A stretch of 64,000 nucleotides of DNA, from assembly GCF_019402665.1 (NCBI RefSeq), contig NZ_VSST01000040.1, positions 36,143-100,142 on the forward strand. The letters run 5' to 3'. Shown here one piece after another: positions 49,934 to 59,635 of the stretch; positions within the stretch are counted from its first letter, which is position 1, and each line of letters starts with the position of its first letter. Position numbers and translations under genes: made by a program. The notes beneath the pieces are model-generated. The model saw only the letters and a list, made by a program, of their open reading frames with translations, did no database searches and was not told the origin of the DNA. The DNA is from Bradyrhizobium canariense (lineage in GTDB: Bacteria > Pseudomonadota > Alphaproteobacteria > Rhizobiales > Xanthobacteraceae).

Positions 49934-51373
49934 ATGGCTCACCCGCCGAATGCGGCCGACCAGAAACTCTCGCGGAATGCTCTCATCGCGCTCGTGATCG
50001 GCTCGATGGTGGGGTCCGGCATTTTCGCACTACCTGCGGCGTTCGGACGAACCACGGGTGCGCTTGGAGCAATGATCGCCTGGGCTATCGCGGGCAGCGG
50101 CATGCTGATGCTGGCTTTCGTGTTCCAGACGTTGTCACACCGCAAGCCCGACCTCGATGCCGGAATCTATGCCTATGCCAGAGCCGGATTTGGCGACTAC
50201 ATCGGCTTTGCTTCAGCCGTCGGGTACTGGATCGGTTGCTGTCTTGCAGACGTCGCCTGTCTCGTCTTGATCAAGGCAACGCTCGGGCAGTTTTTTCCCG
50301 TGTTCGGCGACGGGACAACTCCGGTGGCGATCGCTTCGGCGTCTGTCCTGCTCTGGGGAGTGCACATTTTGCTGCTGCGCGGCATCAAGAGCGCAGCCAC
50401 GCTCAATACGATTGCGACCTACACAAAGATCATCCCGATTTTGCTGTTCATCGGCACTGCCGTCATTGCTTTTAACGGCGATCTGTTCGCCGTTAATTTC
50501 CACGGAACGGAGCAGTCGGATGCGTCGAGTGTGTCTTCTCAGGTTCGCGGCACGATGCTGCTAACCGTGTTCGTGTTCGTCGGAATTGAAGGCGCGAGCG
50601 TCTACTCCCGCTACGCCCGGAGCCGTGCCGACATCGGCTTCGCAACCATTGCCGGATTTCTGACGGTGCTCGGTCTGCTCGTTCTCGTGACGCTCTTGTC
50701 CTACGGCGTGTTGCCGAGGGCTGAACTGGCGGATCTTCCGACGCCATCCATGGCTGGCGTGATGGAAGCGATTGTCGGCCGCTGGGGCGGCGTATTCATC
50801 AGCTTGGCGCTCCTGATCTCGGTTCTCGGCAACTACCTATCTTGGTCACTGCTGGCGGCCGAGATCCTGCATTCCGCGGCGATCCACCGCACCATGCCTT
50901 CCTTTCTTGCCAGGGTGAATGCGCACAAGGTCCCTGCCGGCGCGCTCTGGCTCACAAATTGCGTCATCCAGATCTTTCTGCTGGTCGCCTGGTTTGCGGA
51001 GTACGCGTTCACACTCGCGTTGAAGATGACGAGCGCGATGACGCTGATCCCGTATTTCATTGTCGCGGCGTACGGCTTAAAGCTTGCCTGGTCGGGCGAG
51101 ACCTACCGCGCGGGCGAGCGCGCTCGCACCACCGACTGGATCCGATCGGCTATCGCAACGATCTATGCAGCTGGCATGATCTACGCCGGCGGACCGAAAT
51201 TTCTCTTGCTGTCGTCCATCCTCTATGCACCCGGCACTCTGCTGTTCCTGCTTGCGAAACGCGAGCGCAAGGAAACGATCTTCGGGCCATTCGAAGCTGT
51301 GCTTTTTGCAGCGATCACGATTGCCGCGTGCGCCGGCGTTTACGCACTCGCAACCGGAGCCATATCGATTTGA
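49934..51373 (+). CDS. Basic amino-acid antiporter, APA superfamily (second copy)
   Basis: A 479-residue transporter with about 12 membrane segments, closely related to the product of 37221-38654. Shared landmarks are IGSMVGSGIFALPAAFG, LDAGIYAYARAGFGDYIGF, FVGIEGASVYSRYAR and KFLLLSSILYAPGTLLF. ATG 49934 follows GGAAGG and is preferred to TTG 49916. It is not next to an arc gene, so substrate may differ (arginine, ornithine, agmatine or other). It is followed 30 bases later by a small exported protein. Confidence 0.85.
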   Translation: MAHPPNAADQKLSRNALIALVIGSMVGSGIFALPAAFGRTTGALGAMIAWAIAGSGMLMLAFVFQTLSHRKPDLDAGIYAYARAGFGDYIGFASAVGYWIGCCLADVACLVLIKATLGQFFPVFGDGTTPVAIASASVLLWGVHILLLRGIKSAATLNTIATYTKIIPILLFIGTAVIAFNGDLFAVNFHGTEQSDASSVSSQVRGTMLLTVFVFVGIEGASVYSRYARSRADIGFATIAGFLTVLGLLVLVTLLSYGVLPRAELADLPTPSMAGVMEAIVGRWGGVFISLALLISVLGNYLSWSLLAAEILHSAAIHRTMPSFLARVNAHKVPAGALWLTNCVIQIFLLVAWFAEYAFTLALKMTSAMTLIPYFIVAAYGLKLAWSGETYRAGERARTTDWIRSAIATIYAAGMIYAGGPKFLLLSSILYAPGTLLFLLAKRERKETIFGPFEAVLFAAITIAACAGVYALATGAISI

Positions 51374-51403
51374 ATCTTTGTCCCTAGTTGCATGGAGGCG
51401 AAT

Positions 51404-51643
51404 ATGAGCACACGGGCCATCTGTGGCGCCTTGATCATATACGGATCGATGGCGGTCTGCGCCTTTCCAACCGTGTCGCTGGCCCAATCGACTGAGACCG
51501 GCGTGTCTGCCCAAAGCGGCGCCGGCGCGTCGCCACCGGAGAAAGCAGCTCCAAACACCAATACGAACCCGACGAAGCACCGCTACTGGCGTCATCGCGG
51601 AGGAAAGCATCCGCACTTTGGCAGCCGGCGCGTCCGGGCCTAG
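51404..51643 (+). CDS. Small exported His/Arg-rich protein
   Basis: A 79-residue protein. The signal peptide MSTRAICGALIIYGSMAVCA extends to SLA; the mature part is Ala/Pro/Asn-rich and ends KHRYWRHRGGKHPHFGSRRV, a basic, His-containing tail. ATG 51404 has GGAGG upstream. The function is unknown; a metal- or acid-binding periplasmic role is possible but unproven. Confidence 0.65.
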   Translation: MSTRAICGALIIYGSMAVCAFPTVSLAQSTETGVSAQSGAGASPPEKAAPNTNTNPTKHRYWRHRGGKHPHFGSRRVRA

Positions 51644-51675
51644 GTACCACAGGCGACGGCGATTGAACCGATACC

Positions 51676-52800
51676 ATGAACGAGTCCAGGACAGCACCGG
51701 AGAGACTCTGCGAGATCGCTCCACGCGATGGCTCCGCCGTCGTGCCGGAGAACGGCACACGACGCGGCATTCTCGCAACCGGGCTCGGCCTGGTGGCTGC
51801 CTGCGTCTTGCTGTTTCTGGTGTGGCAGACGGTCTCGAGTCTCCTGCTGATCTTTGCAGGCGTGTTGTTCGCCGCGTTTCTGGATGCTTGCGCAAGGGCC
51901 CTGGCGGCCGTCCTCCCGCTCAATCGCGCCTCGCGGCTGACGCTGGTTCTGTTGCTGTTCTCCGCTCTGTCGGGATTTGGACTGATCTGGGGCGCGGGCA
52001 AGCTGCCGGAGCAGACGCGCCTCTTGCTGAAGGTCATGGACAACCAGCTCGACATCCTGCAGGAGCATCTTCTGTCATATGGCGTGGATCTGCTCGGTCC
52101 GGAATGGGGCCGCGACTTTGCGCAGTGGCTGTTCTCGGACCAAGGCCGGTTTCTCAGCCATGCTCAGTTCCTGCTTGGCGGAGCGTCGAGCCTTCTGACC
52201 GGTGTCCTAGTGGTCCTGTTCCTCGGGATCCTCTTTGGTCTAGACCCAACCAGCCACCGTGAAAGCCTGGTCATGCTGGTGAAGCCCTCCCAGCGCCAGC
52301 GGGCGAGAACGGTCATGGACGAGATGGGCAATGTCATGCGGCTGTGGCTCGTCGGGCAGTTCATCCGCGTCATACTCATGACGTTGTGGGTCTGGGCCGC
52401 GCTCTACCTCATTGGGTTGCCTGGACCCTTCGTGCTCGGACTGCAGGCGGGCCTGTCGAATTTCATTCCCTATGTCGGACCAATCGTAGCCGCAATACCG
52501 ATCGCGCTGGTCGCAATGCCGCTCGGCAGTTCCCTGCTGATCTGGGCCGTCCTCATTTACTCGATCATCCAGTCTGTCGAAGGCTATGTGATCGGTCCGC
52601 TGATCCAGCGCCAGGCCGTCGAGATCCCTCCTGCCTGGACGTTGGTCGCCATCGTCCTGCTCGGTGCGCTGTTCGGCGTCCTGGGCATCGCGCTCGCCAT
52701 GCCGCTGGTGGCGATCGGCCGTGTCGCAATCATCCGATTCTATGTCGAGGACTACCTCGGCGACGAGTTCAAGCAGACGTTCAACAGCGGTGAATCGTGA
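51676..52800 (+). CDS. AI-2E family transporter
   Basis: A 374-residue membrane protein with about 7-8 segments. FVLGLQAGLSNFIPYVGPIV near residue 255 and QSVEGYVIGPLIQRQAVEIP near residue 300 are diagnostic. Members are permeases, some acting as Na+/H+ antiporters and others exporting AI-2; which applies is not known. It may be co-transcribed with the next gene, which starts at or just after its stop. Confidence 0.9.
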   Translation: MNESRTAPERLCEIAPRDGSAVVPENGTRRGILATGLGLVAACVLLFLVWQTVSSLLLIFAGVLFAAFLDACARALAAVLPLNRASRLTLVLLLFSALSGFGLIWGAGKLPEQTRLLLKVMDNQLDILQEHLLSYGVDLLGPEWGRDFAQWLFSDQGRFLSHAQFLLGGASSLLTGVLVVLFLGILFGLDPTSHRESLVMLVKPSQRQRARTVMDEMGNVMRLWLVGQFIRVILMTLWVWAALYLIGLPGPFVLGLQAGLSNFIPYVGPIVAAIPIALVAMPLGSSLLIWAVLIYSIIQSVEGYVIGPLIQRQAVEIPPAWTLVAIVLLGALFGVLGIALAMPLVAIGRVAIIRFYVEDYLGDEFKQTFNSGES

Positions 52801-52811
52801 GTGAGGACCCC

Positions 52812-53411
52812 ATGAACCAGAGCGGGGCGCCACGGCAGGAGGGTACCGATCCTCCCTCGCCTCAATCGACAATGGCTCAATTCCTGTGGCAGCAGCTTCC
52901 TTATGTCGTGGCGCTGGTGCTTGCCATCGCGGGCGTCGCCTATACTAACGTTTCCCACCAACCTCTCGTCGGCTACTGGGAATTCCTGGCGCTTGCCATC
53001 TGCATCGTGTGCGTCGTCACCAAATGGCCGGAAACCCAAGGCAAGGAGGCCCGGCTCCGCTTGATCTGGACCCAGGCGCTGCACTGGGTCGCCGTGCTGG
53101 TCACGATGAACATCATTCTGGTCTCGGGCGTTCAGCAATTGCTTCCGACCCCGGCGACCGGCCTTGTCCTGCTGACTTTGCTTGCGCTCGGCACGTTCCT
53201 CGCTGGCGTCAACCTTCTATCGCTGCAGATCTCTTTCCTCGGCCTTGCCATGGGCATTGCCGTCCCGGCGATATCCTGGCTGAAGCAGTCCGTCTTTTTC
53301 TTCCTGCTGGGCGCAGTGCTGCTGATCGGACTCGGCATCACATTCTGGTTCCGCCAGGACAGCCGACCGAGGAGCGCGCTCTCCGATACCAACAGTCAAG
53401 TGGAGGCCTGA
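52812..53411 (+). CDS. Uncharacterised four-helix membrane protein
   Basis: A 199-residue protein. A polar Gln/Pro-rich N-terminus is followed by about five hydrophobic segments (LPYVVALVLAIAGVAY, FLALAICIVCVV, ALHWVAVLVTMNIILVSGV, GLVLLTLLALGTFLAGV, FFFLLGAVLLIGLGITFWF). ATG 52812 with GAGG upstream is preferred; GTG 52797 overlaps the previous stop and is an alternative. Not recognised as a named family. The neighbouring permease suggests a membrane or transport helper. Confidence 0.75.
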   Translation: MNQSGAPRQEGTDPPSPQSTMAQFLWQQLPYVVALVLAIAGVAYTNVSHQPLVGYWEFLALAICIVCVVTKWPETQGKEARLRLIWTQALHWVAVLVTMNIILVSGVQQLLPTPATGLVLLTLLALGTFLAGVNLLSLQISFLGLAMGIAVPAISWLKQSVFFFLLGAVLLIGLGITFWFRQDSRPRSALSDTNSQVEA

Positions 53412-53897
53412 ATGCGAATGATGCGGTTTGTGGCAGTCTTCGGCACGTCCGCGTTGCTATGCGTCGCAGCCCTGCCGGCGCGCGCCGAAACGTTCAGGGT
53501 CGGCCGGCTCCTGTGCTTCAGCAACCCGCGCGTCGGGCTTGTGCTCGGATCGGTGCAGTCGTTGCGCTGCACATTCTTTGCAAGAAATCCGCCGAGGCAG
53601 TTCATCTATGAGGGACGAATCCGGCGTGTCGGCCTTGATATCGGCGTGACCAGCGCAGGCACCTTGTCTTGGGCCGTGCTCGCCAAAAACTCGCGGATCG
53701 GATCCGCCACCTTGCGCGGCAACTATGTCGGCGCGAGCGGCAGCTTTGCGTTCGGCCCCGGGCTCGGCGCGAACGTCCTGATCGGTGGCTCGCGACGGAG
53801 CGTGATGTTGCAACCCCTGTCGATCGAGCGATCGATCGGGATCAACCTGGCCGCCGGCGTCACTAACCTGACGCTGGGTCCGCGCGGCCCGCGATAG
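53412..53897 (+). CDS. DUF992 family exported protein
   Basis: A 161-residue periplasmic protein. A signal peptide (AVFGTSALLCVAALPARA) is followed by VGRLLCFSNPRVGLVLGS and LRCTFFARN, with the two Cys of DUF992, and later YEGRIRRVGLDIGVTSAG. It starts directly after the stop of the preceding gene, so it is probably translated from the same message. The function is unknown. Confidence 0.85.
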   Translation: MRMMRFVAVFGTSALLCVAALPARAETFRVGRLLCFSNPRVGLVLGSVQSLRCTFFARNPPRQFIYEGRIRRVGLDIGVTSAGTLSWAVLAKNSRIGSATLRGNYVGASGSFAFGPGLGANVLIGGSRRSVMLQPLSIERSIGINLAAGVTNLTLGPRGPR

Positions 53898-54048
53898 CTT
53901 GCAAAGGCGATCGAGCACACAATCGCTCCGCTCGTGGCCCACGAGAACATTCCCGCCCCATCGCTCAGGGTTTCGTCGGATGTCGATAGCGGAGGTTCGA
54001 CGCTAGCGTCCCAAGCGTGCCGACCATCACGCAGACCAGGAGGATGGG

Positions 54049-54606
54049 ATGACAGTTTATGACGACCGCTCCGATATCGAGGCTTTGGGCGGCCCTCCGC
54101 TGTGGGTCTGTGCCCTTCTCGGAATCGTGATGATCGCCGCCGGTTTCGCAGCTCTCAGCGACGTGGCGTTCGCAACCATCATCAGCGTCAAGTTCATCGG
54201 GCTGATGGCCATCGCGGCCGGCGCGTTCGAGATCATCCATGCATTCTGGACCAAGGGATGGGGTGGGTTCCTATGGCAGATCCTGCTCGGCGCGCTCTAC
54301 GCCGCCTTCGGCCTTGTGCTGCTTACCCAGCCCGCCTCGGGTGCCCTGATCCTCACCTACCTCCTCGGCGCGGTGCTGTTCGCCTCAGGCGTCATTCGAT
54401 GCGTGCTGAGCTTCGCCCATTGGCGGCAGAACGGATGGATGATGCTGATCTCGGGCATTTTTGGGCTGCTCGCCGGCGTGCTGATTCTATTCGGCTTTCC
54501 GACCATCAGCGTCTGGGCCCTCGGATTTCTGCTTGGCGTCGACCTGATTTCGCACGGCCTCGCCTGGCTGCTTTACGCGCTTCAGGCGGCGCGGCGAACC
54601 GCCTAA
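54049..54606 (+). CDS. HdeD family membrane protein
   Basis: A 185-residue membrane protein with six segments (WVCALLGIVMIAAGFAAL, IISVKFIGLMAIAAGAFEI, ILLGALYAAFGLVLLTQP and others), the DUF308/HdeD layout. ATG has AGGAGG directly upstream. HdeD in E. coli protects at high cell density in acid. A periplasmic HdeA-like protein is encoded at 25848-26381. It is followed by a small Tat-signal protein after 15 bases, likely one operon. Confidence 0.9.
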   Translation: MTVYDDRSDIEALGGPPLWVCALLGIVMIAAGFAALSDVAFATIISVKFIGLMAIAAGAFEIIHAFWTKGWGGFLWQILLGALYAAFGLVLLTQPASGALILTYLLGAVLFASGVIRCVLSFAHWRQNGWMMLISGIFGLLAGVLILFGFPTISVWALGFLLGVDLISHGLAWLLYALQAARRTA

Positions 54607-54621
54607 CAAAGGAGAAGAAAC

Positions 54622-54897
54622 ATGATGGACACACCGAGCCGTCGGGCTTTCCTTGGCTTTGCTCAGAATGCCGTCGCTGCCGTGGCGATCGGCGCCATCG
54701 GGGTTCGTTTCATTGAGGCCGCGGAAGCAATGCCTATTGCTCACGATCTCGGCCGGCCGAGCGAGCAACCAGACCTCCCGACGCAAGCACAATGGGGACC
54801 GCCGTCTCGTCGTCGGGGATGGGGCCGGCCGCGCCGGCGTCGCTGGGTGTGCTGGTGGCATCGCGGTCGTCGCCGTTGCGGATGGCGGTGGCGCTAA
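54622..54897 (+). CDS. Small Arg-rich protein with Tat-like signal
   Basis: A 91-residue protein. The N-terminus SRRAFLGFAQNAVAAVAIGA contains the twin-arginine motif (SRRAFLG), so export by the Tat route is likely. The rest is Pro-rich and ends in an extreme Arg/Trp tail (for example RRRGWGRPRRRRWVCWWHRG). Similar short 'protamine-like' proteins occur in Bradyrhizobium; function unknown. AAGGAG lies upstream of the ATG. Confidence 0.68.
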   Translation: MMDTPSRRAFLGFAQNAVAAVAIGAIGVRFIEAAEAMPIAHDLGRPSEQPDLPTQAQWGPPSRRRGWGRPRRRRWVCWWHRGRRRCGWRWR

Positions 54898-54977
54898 CAA
54901 CGCGTCCTCGCGCAATCCGCGGTCGACAGATACTCCGCGAAGCCGGCACCAGTCCCAATCAGACGAAGGAGGCAGCC

Positions 54978-55220
54978 TTGCGCATCACGAAACGATGGGT
55001 CGTTGGGACCTTCCTGGCAGCTCTTCTCGTTGCGGCAACCTGGTATTGCGTGGCGGTATGGCAGGCAACGCCGTCCATGCCGCTTTACCGCAACGTCATC
55101 CTGGGAGGCGCTGCAATCCTGATGCTGGTCACCGGCTGCGGACTGATCGGGCTGATGTTCCACAGCCGCCGCAAGGGCTACGACGAACCCGCGCGCAGCA
55201 ATCGCATGCGGCGGGAGTAG
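54978..55220 (+). CDS. Small two-helix membrane protein
   Basis: An 80-residue protein from a TTG start at 54978, which has AAGGAGG at ideal spacing. There are two membrane helices: VGTFLAALLVAATWYCVAVW near residues 9-28 and NVILGGAAILMLVTGCGLIG near residues 39-58, then a basic tail. The open frame to 54792 upstream is rejected. It lies 55 bases before the RND adaptor gene and may be co-transcribed. Confidence 0.65.
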   Translation: MRITKRWVVGTFLAALLVAATWYCVAVWQATPSMPLYRNVILGGAAILMLVTGCGLIGLMFHSRRKGYDEPARSNRMRRE

Positions 55221-55274
55221 CGAGGCGCCGGTGAAGCACTGACCCGGCTCCGGATCCGTTGCAAGGAGCGGACA

Positions 55275-56519
55275 ATGACCTTTGCTGGCGTCTCGATCAG
55301 GCTGCTGGGGGTCACTCTCCTGATGGTCACCGCCGGCGGATCGGCCCAAGCCCAGTCGACTTCGGCCGCGCCACCCGCGGTCGGCATCGTGGAAGCGGCC
55401 AAGCGGCCGATCACCGAGAGCAGTGAATTTCTCGGGCGGATCGAGGCGATTAATCGGGTCAACCTCGTTGCTCGCGTCACTGCATTTCTGGAACGGCGCC
55501 TGTTCGAGGAAGGCGCCGAAATCAGCAAAGGCGATGAGCTCTATCGGCTCGAGCGTGGCCCTTTCGAATCGGATCTCGCATCGAAACAGGCGCAGGTGTC
55601 CCAGCTTGAGGCCACACTCGAGAATGCCAAGCTGACGACCGAACGCGCGCGGACCTTGCTCGGAGGCCCTGCCGGGCAACAGTCCACCTACGACGCAGCA
55701 ATCGCGAACCAGCGCAGCCTCGAAGCCCAGGTGCGAGCCGCGCAAGCCGGGGTCCAGGCCTCTCAGATCAATCTCGATTACACAGTGATCAGCGCGCCGA
55801 TCGCCGGCAAGATCGGACGAACGGCGGTGACGGTGGGCAACGTCGTCAGTCCAAGCTCGGGGGTACTGACCAGCATCGTCAGCCAAGACCCGATGTATGT
55901 CACCTTTCCCGTGCCGGTGCGTCAGGGACTGGAGCTGCGCGAACGATACGCGCCGAAAGGCGGTCTGGAAGCCGTGGTCATCAGGCTGCGACTGCCGAAC
56001 GGGCGAATGTACGGAAAAACCGGCAAGCTGAACTTTGTCGACAATACCATCGCCCAGAGCACTGATACGATCACCGTGCGTGGCGAGATCGCCAATCCGA
56101 TCCTGCGGGCGCCCTCGGCGGCCGGCGTCTCCGTTCACGAGTTGACCGATGGCGAGTTCGTGACCGTAGTGCTTGAGGGCGTTCAGCCGGTCGAGGTGCT
56201 GGTGATCCCTCGCTCGGCCGTGCTCTCCGATCAGCAGGGCAACTATGTTCTCGCTGTCGGCGCCGACAACGAAGCCGAACAGCGTCGCATCCAGCTCGGG
56301 CAATCGACCCCGACTGTCGCGGCGGTGATCGCCGGACTTGCGGCCGGCGACAAGGTGATTGTCGAAGGCCTGCAGCGGGTTCGTCCCGGCCAGACCGTGT
56401 CGCCAGGACCAGCCAGCGCGCGGATCCTGTCGAGCATGAAAGCCGCCGCAGATGGCACGGCTCCGCAAACGGATCACGGCCCCTCCGGCAAGGCTGGTCC
56501 GGCGGATAACAAACCATGA
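55275..56519 (+). CDS. RND periplasmic adaptor (MexE/AcrA-like)
   Basis: A 414-residue membrane-fusion protein. The signal peptide ends AQA near residue 25. EFLGRIEAINRVNLVARVTA is the lipoyl entry and LERRLFEEGAEISKGDELYR the following block. A coiled hairpin (LEATLENAKLTTERARTLL) and a second half (ISAPIAGKIGRTAVTVGNVV) follow. There is no lipobox Cys, unlike the other adaptor in this window. It overlaps the RND gene by 4 bases. Confidence 0.93.
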   Translation: MTFAGVSIRLLGVTLLMVTAGGSAQAQSTSAAPPAVGIVEAAKRPITESSEFLGRIEAINRVNLVARVTAFLERRLFEEGAEISKGDELYRLERGPFESDLASKQAQVSQLEATLENAKLTTERARTLLGGPAGQQSTYDAAIANQRSLEAQVRAAQAGVQASQINLDYTVISAPIAGKIGRTAVTVGNVVSPSSGVLTSIVSQDPMYVTFPVPVRQGLELRERYAPKGGLEAVVIRLRLPNGRMYGKTGKLNFVDNTIAQSTDTITVRGEIANPILRAPSAAGVSVHELTDGEFVTVVLEGVQPVEVLVIPRSAVLSDQQGNYVLAVGADNEAEQRRIQLGQSTPTVAAVIAGLAAGDKVIVEGLQRVRPGQTVSPGPASARILSSMKAAADGTAPQTDHGPSGKAGPADNKP

Positions 56520-59500
56520 TGTCCGCCCTCTTCATCGATCGTCCGCGGCTTTCGATGGTGATCGCATTCATCATCACGATTGCCGGCGCACTGGCGCTGG
56601 CGCAAATCCCGGTGGCACAATTTCCAGACATCGTGCCGCCACAGGTCACGGTCGCCGGCATCTTCCCTGGCGCGTCCGCCGAGGTTGTAGAGAGCAGTGT
56701 CGCCCAGCCGCTGGAGGCGCAGATCATTGGAAGCGACCGCGCACTCTACATGAAGTCGACTAGCGCCAATGACGGCAGCTACACACTGACGGTTTCGTTC
56801 GCGCTCGGTACCAACCCCGACATCAACACCGTCAACGTCAACAACCGCGTGCAGAGTGCTCTGTCGCAATTGCCCACCGAAGTACAGCAGCAGGGCGTGA
56901 CGGTGCACAAGCGCTCCTCGTCGATCCTGCAGTTCCTCGTACTCTACAGCGGAAATGGCCAACAGGACCCGCTCTTCATCACCAACTATGCAATCATCAA
57001 CGTGCTTGATGCGATCGCCAGCACGCCGGGGGTCGGCCAGGCGAACCTGTTCGCGAAGATGAACTACTCGATGCGGATCTGGTTTGACACGCAGCGGCTC
57101 ACCAGCCTCAATCTCACGCCGTCGGACGTCATTGCCGCGATCCGTACGCAAAGCGTCCAGGCCCCGGTCGGCCGCATCGGCGCGCGCCCGATCAGCGACG
57201 ACCAGCAGTTCCAGTTCAATGTGCAGACCCTGGGCAGGCTCGCCACCGTCGATCAATTCACCCAAATCGTGCTGCGCGCCAATCCGGACGGTTCATCGCT
57301 GCTCGTGGGCGACGTTGCCCGCGTCGAGATGGGCGCGCAAAATCTCGACAGCGAAGCGCGGATCGACGGACGTGCGGCCGTGCCGATCGCGATCTATCTG
57401 TCACCAGGTGCCAATGCGGTGACCACCGCACAGGCGGTGACAGCGACGATGCAGCGGCTGTCGCAGCATTTTCCCACCGGGCTGAGCTACCTCGTCCAAT
57501 ACGACTCAACGAGCTTCGTGCGTGCCACCATCGCGGAAGTGTTACAGACGCTAGGCGAGGCCTTCCTGCTGGTCGTGATCGTGGTGTACCTGTTCCTCGG
57601 CAATCTCCGGGCCACCGTGATCCCGGCCGTTGCCGTTCCGGTGAGCCTGATCGGCACCTTCGCCGTGCTGCTGGTGCTCGGATATTCGGCCAACACGGTG
57701 TCCCTGCTCGCCATGGTGCTCGCCATCGGCATCGTGGTCGATGACGCCATCGTCGTCGTTGAGAATGTTGAGCGGATCATGGAGGAGGAGCCCTCGCTTT
57801 CTCCCGCCGAGGCCAGCAAGAAGGCTATGGTACAGATCACGGCGCCGATCATCGCGATCACGCTGGTACTGCTCTCCGTCTTCGTGCCGATCGCTTTCAT
57901 TCCCGGCATATCCGGCATGCTGTTTCGCCAGTTTGCAGTGACAATCAGCGCCGCGATGATGATTTCGGCACTGAATGCACTGACGCTGTCGCCGGCGCTA
58001 TGCGCGCTGTTCCTGCGCCACACCGGGCCGCGGCGTGGCCTGATCGGTCGTGTGCTTGGCGGCATCGACTGGTTGCGGGACCGCTACAGCAGCGGCGTGC
58101 GCCGCTTGGTGCGGAAGGCGGGGCTCTCGCTCCTGCTGATTGCCCTATTCGGCGCCGGCATCTTCGGCATGTCGCTGATCACGCCGACGGGTTTCTTGCC
58201 CGAGGAAGATCAGGGAGCCTTCTTCACCTCGGTACAACTGCCGGACGGCGCGTCGGTGGCACGAACCAGCGAAATCACCCAACAGGTCGAACGCATCCTG
58301 AAGCAGATGCCCGCGGTCGATCATGTTCTTGCCATCATCGGCTTTTCCCTGCTCGACGGCGCATCCGAACCGAACAGCGCGCTGGTGGTCACGCGCCTGA
58401 AGCCGTTTGCCGATCGCAAGGCAGCAACAGATTCTGCGCGAGCGCTGATCGGCCAAACCTTCGCCGCTGGCGCGCAGATCCGCCAAGCCAATGTCCTGCC
58501 GTTCAATCTGCCGCCGATCATCGGGCTCTCCACCGGCGGCGGGTTCGAATACCAACTCCAAGCATTGGAAGGACAGAACCCGGCCGAAATCTCCAGTGTC
58601 ACGGGTGCGCTGATCGGCGCCGCCAACGCCGACCCACGGCTCTCGCGCGTCTTTTCGACCTTCACTGCAACCAATCCGTCGATCTATCTCGATATCGACC
58701 GCCGCAAGTCTCAGGCGCTCGGAGTGACAATCAGCGACATCTTCACGGCCCTACAAGCGACGCTCGGCGGCATCTACGTCAACAACTTCAATCGGTTTGG
58801 CCGCACCTGGCAGGTCAACGTTCAGGGCGAAGCGCTCGATCGCGCCGATATTTCGGACATCTGGCAAATCTTCGTGCGCAACGCCAACGGCCAAATGGTG
58901 CCGATCAGATCGCTCGCCGGGATCAAGATCGTGACCGGACCTCAGGTGATCACCCGCTACAACAATTATCGCTCAGTGACGGTGAACGGTAGCCCGGCGC
59001 CCGGTGTCTCATCAGGCACCGCGCTCACAGCGATGGCCGACGTTTCTCATGCCGTACTGCCTGCGGGCTACAGTTTTGAGTGGACCGGTACCGCCTATCA
59101 GGAGCAACAGGCCGCTGGCCAGACCGGCATTGTGCTCACGCTTGCCGTGCTGTTCGCGTATTTGTTCCTGGTCGCGCTCTATGAGAGCACGATTATCCCG
59201 ATCCCGGTCCTGTTGTCGGTCCTGGTCGGCGTGCTCGGCTCCTATGTCGGCATCAAGGTCGCTGGCCTCAATCTCGATCTGTACGGTCAGATCGGACTCG
59301 TGGTGCTGATCGCACTCGCCGCCAAAAACGGCATCCTGATCGTCGAGTTTGCGAAGGAGCAGCGTGAGGCGGGCGTGGCGCTCGAGCAAGCCGCGATCCA
59401 GGGCGCATATATGCGTTTCCGCGCAGTGATGATGACTTCCGTTGCCTTCATCCTTGGTCTCCTGCCGCTTGTGATTGCGACCGGCGCCGCCGAGCTCAGC

Positions 59501-59635
59501 CGCAGGGCCGTCGGCACAGCCGTGTTCGCAGGCATGCTTGCAGCGAGCTCTGTTGGGATCTTCCTGGTGCCGATGCTCTACGTGACGTTCCAGCGCCTGC
59601 GCGAGCGCGTGAAGACGGGCGCCCTTGGCCATTGA
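56516..59635 (+). CDS. RND multidrug efflux transporter (HAE1, AcrB/MexF-like)
   Basis: A 1039-residue inner-membrane pump. FIDRPRLSMVIAFIITIAGA begins TM1, QFPDIVPPQVTVAGIFPGAS is the typical first periplasmic entry, and LAIGIVVDDAIVVVENVER carries the TM4 proton-relay Asp pair. The C-terminal AAKNGILIVEFAKEQREAG is also conserved. Length and motifs fit hydrophobic-drug exporters. No outer-membrane factor gene follows. Confidence 0.94.
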   Translation: MMSALFIDRPRLSMVIAFIITIAGALALAQIPVAQFPDIVPPQVTVAGIFPGASAEVVESSVAQPLEAQIIGSDRALYMKSTSANDGSYTLTVSFALGTNPDINTVNVNNRVQSALSQLPTEVQQQGVTVHKRSSSILQFLVLYSGNGQQDPLFITNYAIINVLDAIASTPGVGQANLFAKMNYSMRIWFDTQRLTSLNLTPSDVIAAIRTQSVQAPVGRIGARPISDDQQFQFNVQTLGRLATVDQFTQIVLRANPDGSSLLVGDVARVEMGAQNLDSEARIDGRAAVPIAIYLSPGANAVTTAQAVTATMQRLSQHFPTGLSYLVQYDSTSFVRATIAEVLQTLGEAFLLVVIVVYLFLGNLRATVIPAVAVPVSLIGTFAVLLVLGYSANTVSLLAMVLAIGIVVDDAIVVVENVERIMEEEPSLSPAEASKKAMVQITAPIIAITLVLLSVFVPIAFIPGISGMLFRQFAVTISAAMMISALNALTLSPALCALFLRHTGPRRGLIGRVLGGIDWLRDRYSSGVRRLVRKAGLSLLLIALFGAGIFGMSLITPTGFLPEEDQGAFFTSVQLPDGASVARTSEITQQVERILKQMPAVDHVLAIIGFSLLDGASEPNSALVVTRLKPFADRKAATDSARALIGQTFAAGAQIRQANVLPFNLPPIIGLSTGGGFEYQLQALEGQNPAEISSVTGALIGAANADPRLSRVFSTFTATNPSIYLDIDRRKSQALGVTISDIFTALQATLGGIYVNNFNRFGRTWQVNVQGEALDRADISDIWQIFVRNANGQMVPIRSLAGIKIVTGPQVITRYNNYRSVTVNGSPAPGVSSGTALTAMADVSHAVLPAGYSFEWTGTAYQEQQAAGQTGIVLTLAVLFAYLFLVALYESTIIPIPVLLSVLVGVLGSYVGIKVAGLNLDLYGQIGLVVLIALAAKNGILIVEFAKEQREAGVALEQAAIQGAYMRFRAVMMTSVAFILGLLPLVIATGAAELSRRAVGTAVFAGMLAASSVGIFLVPMLYVTFQRLRERVKTGALGH

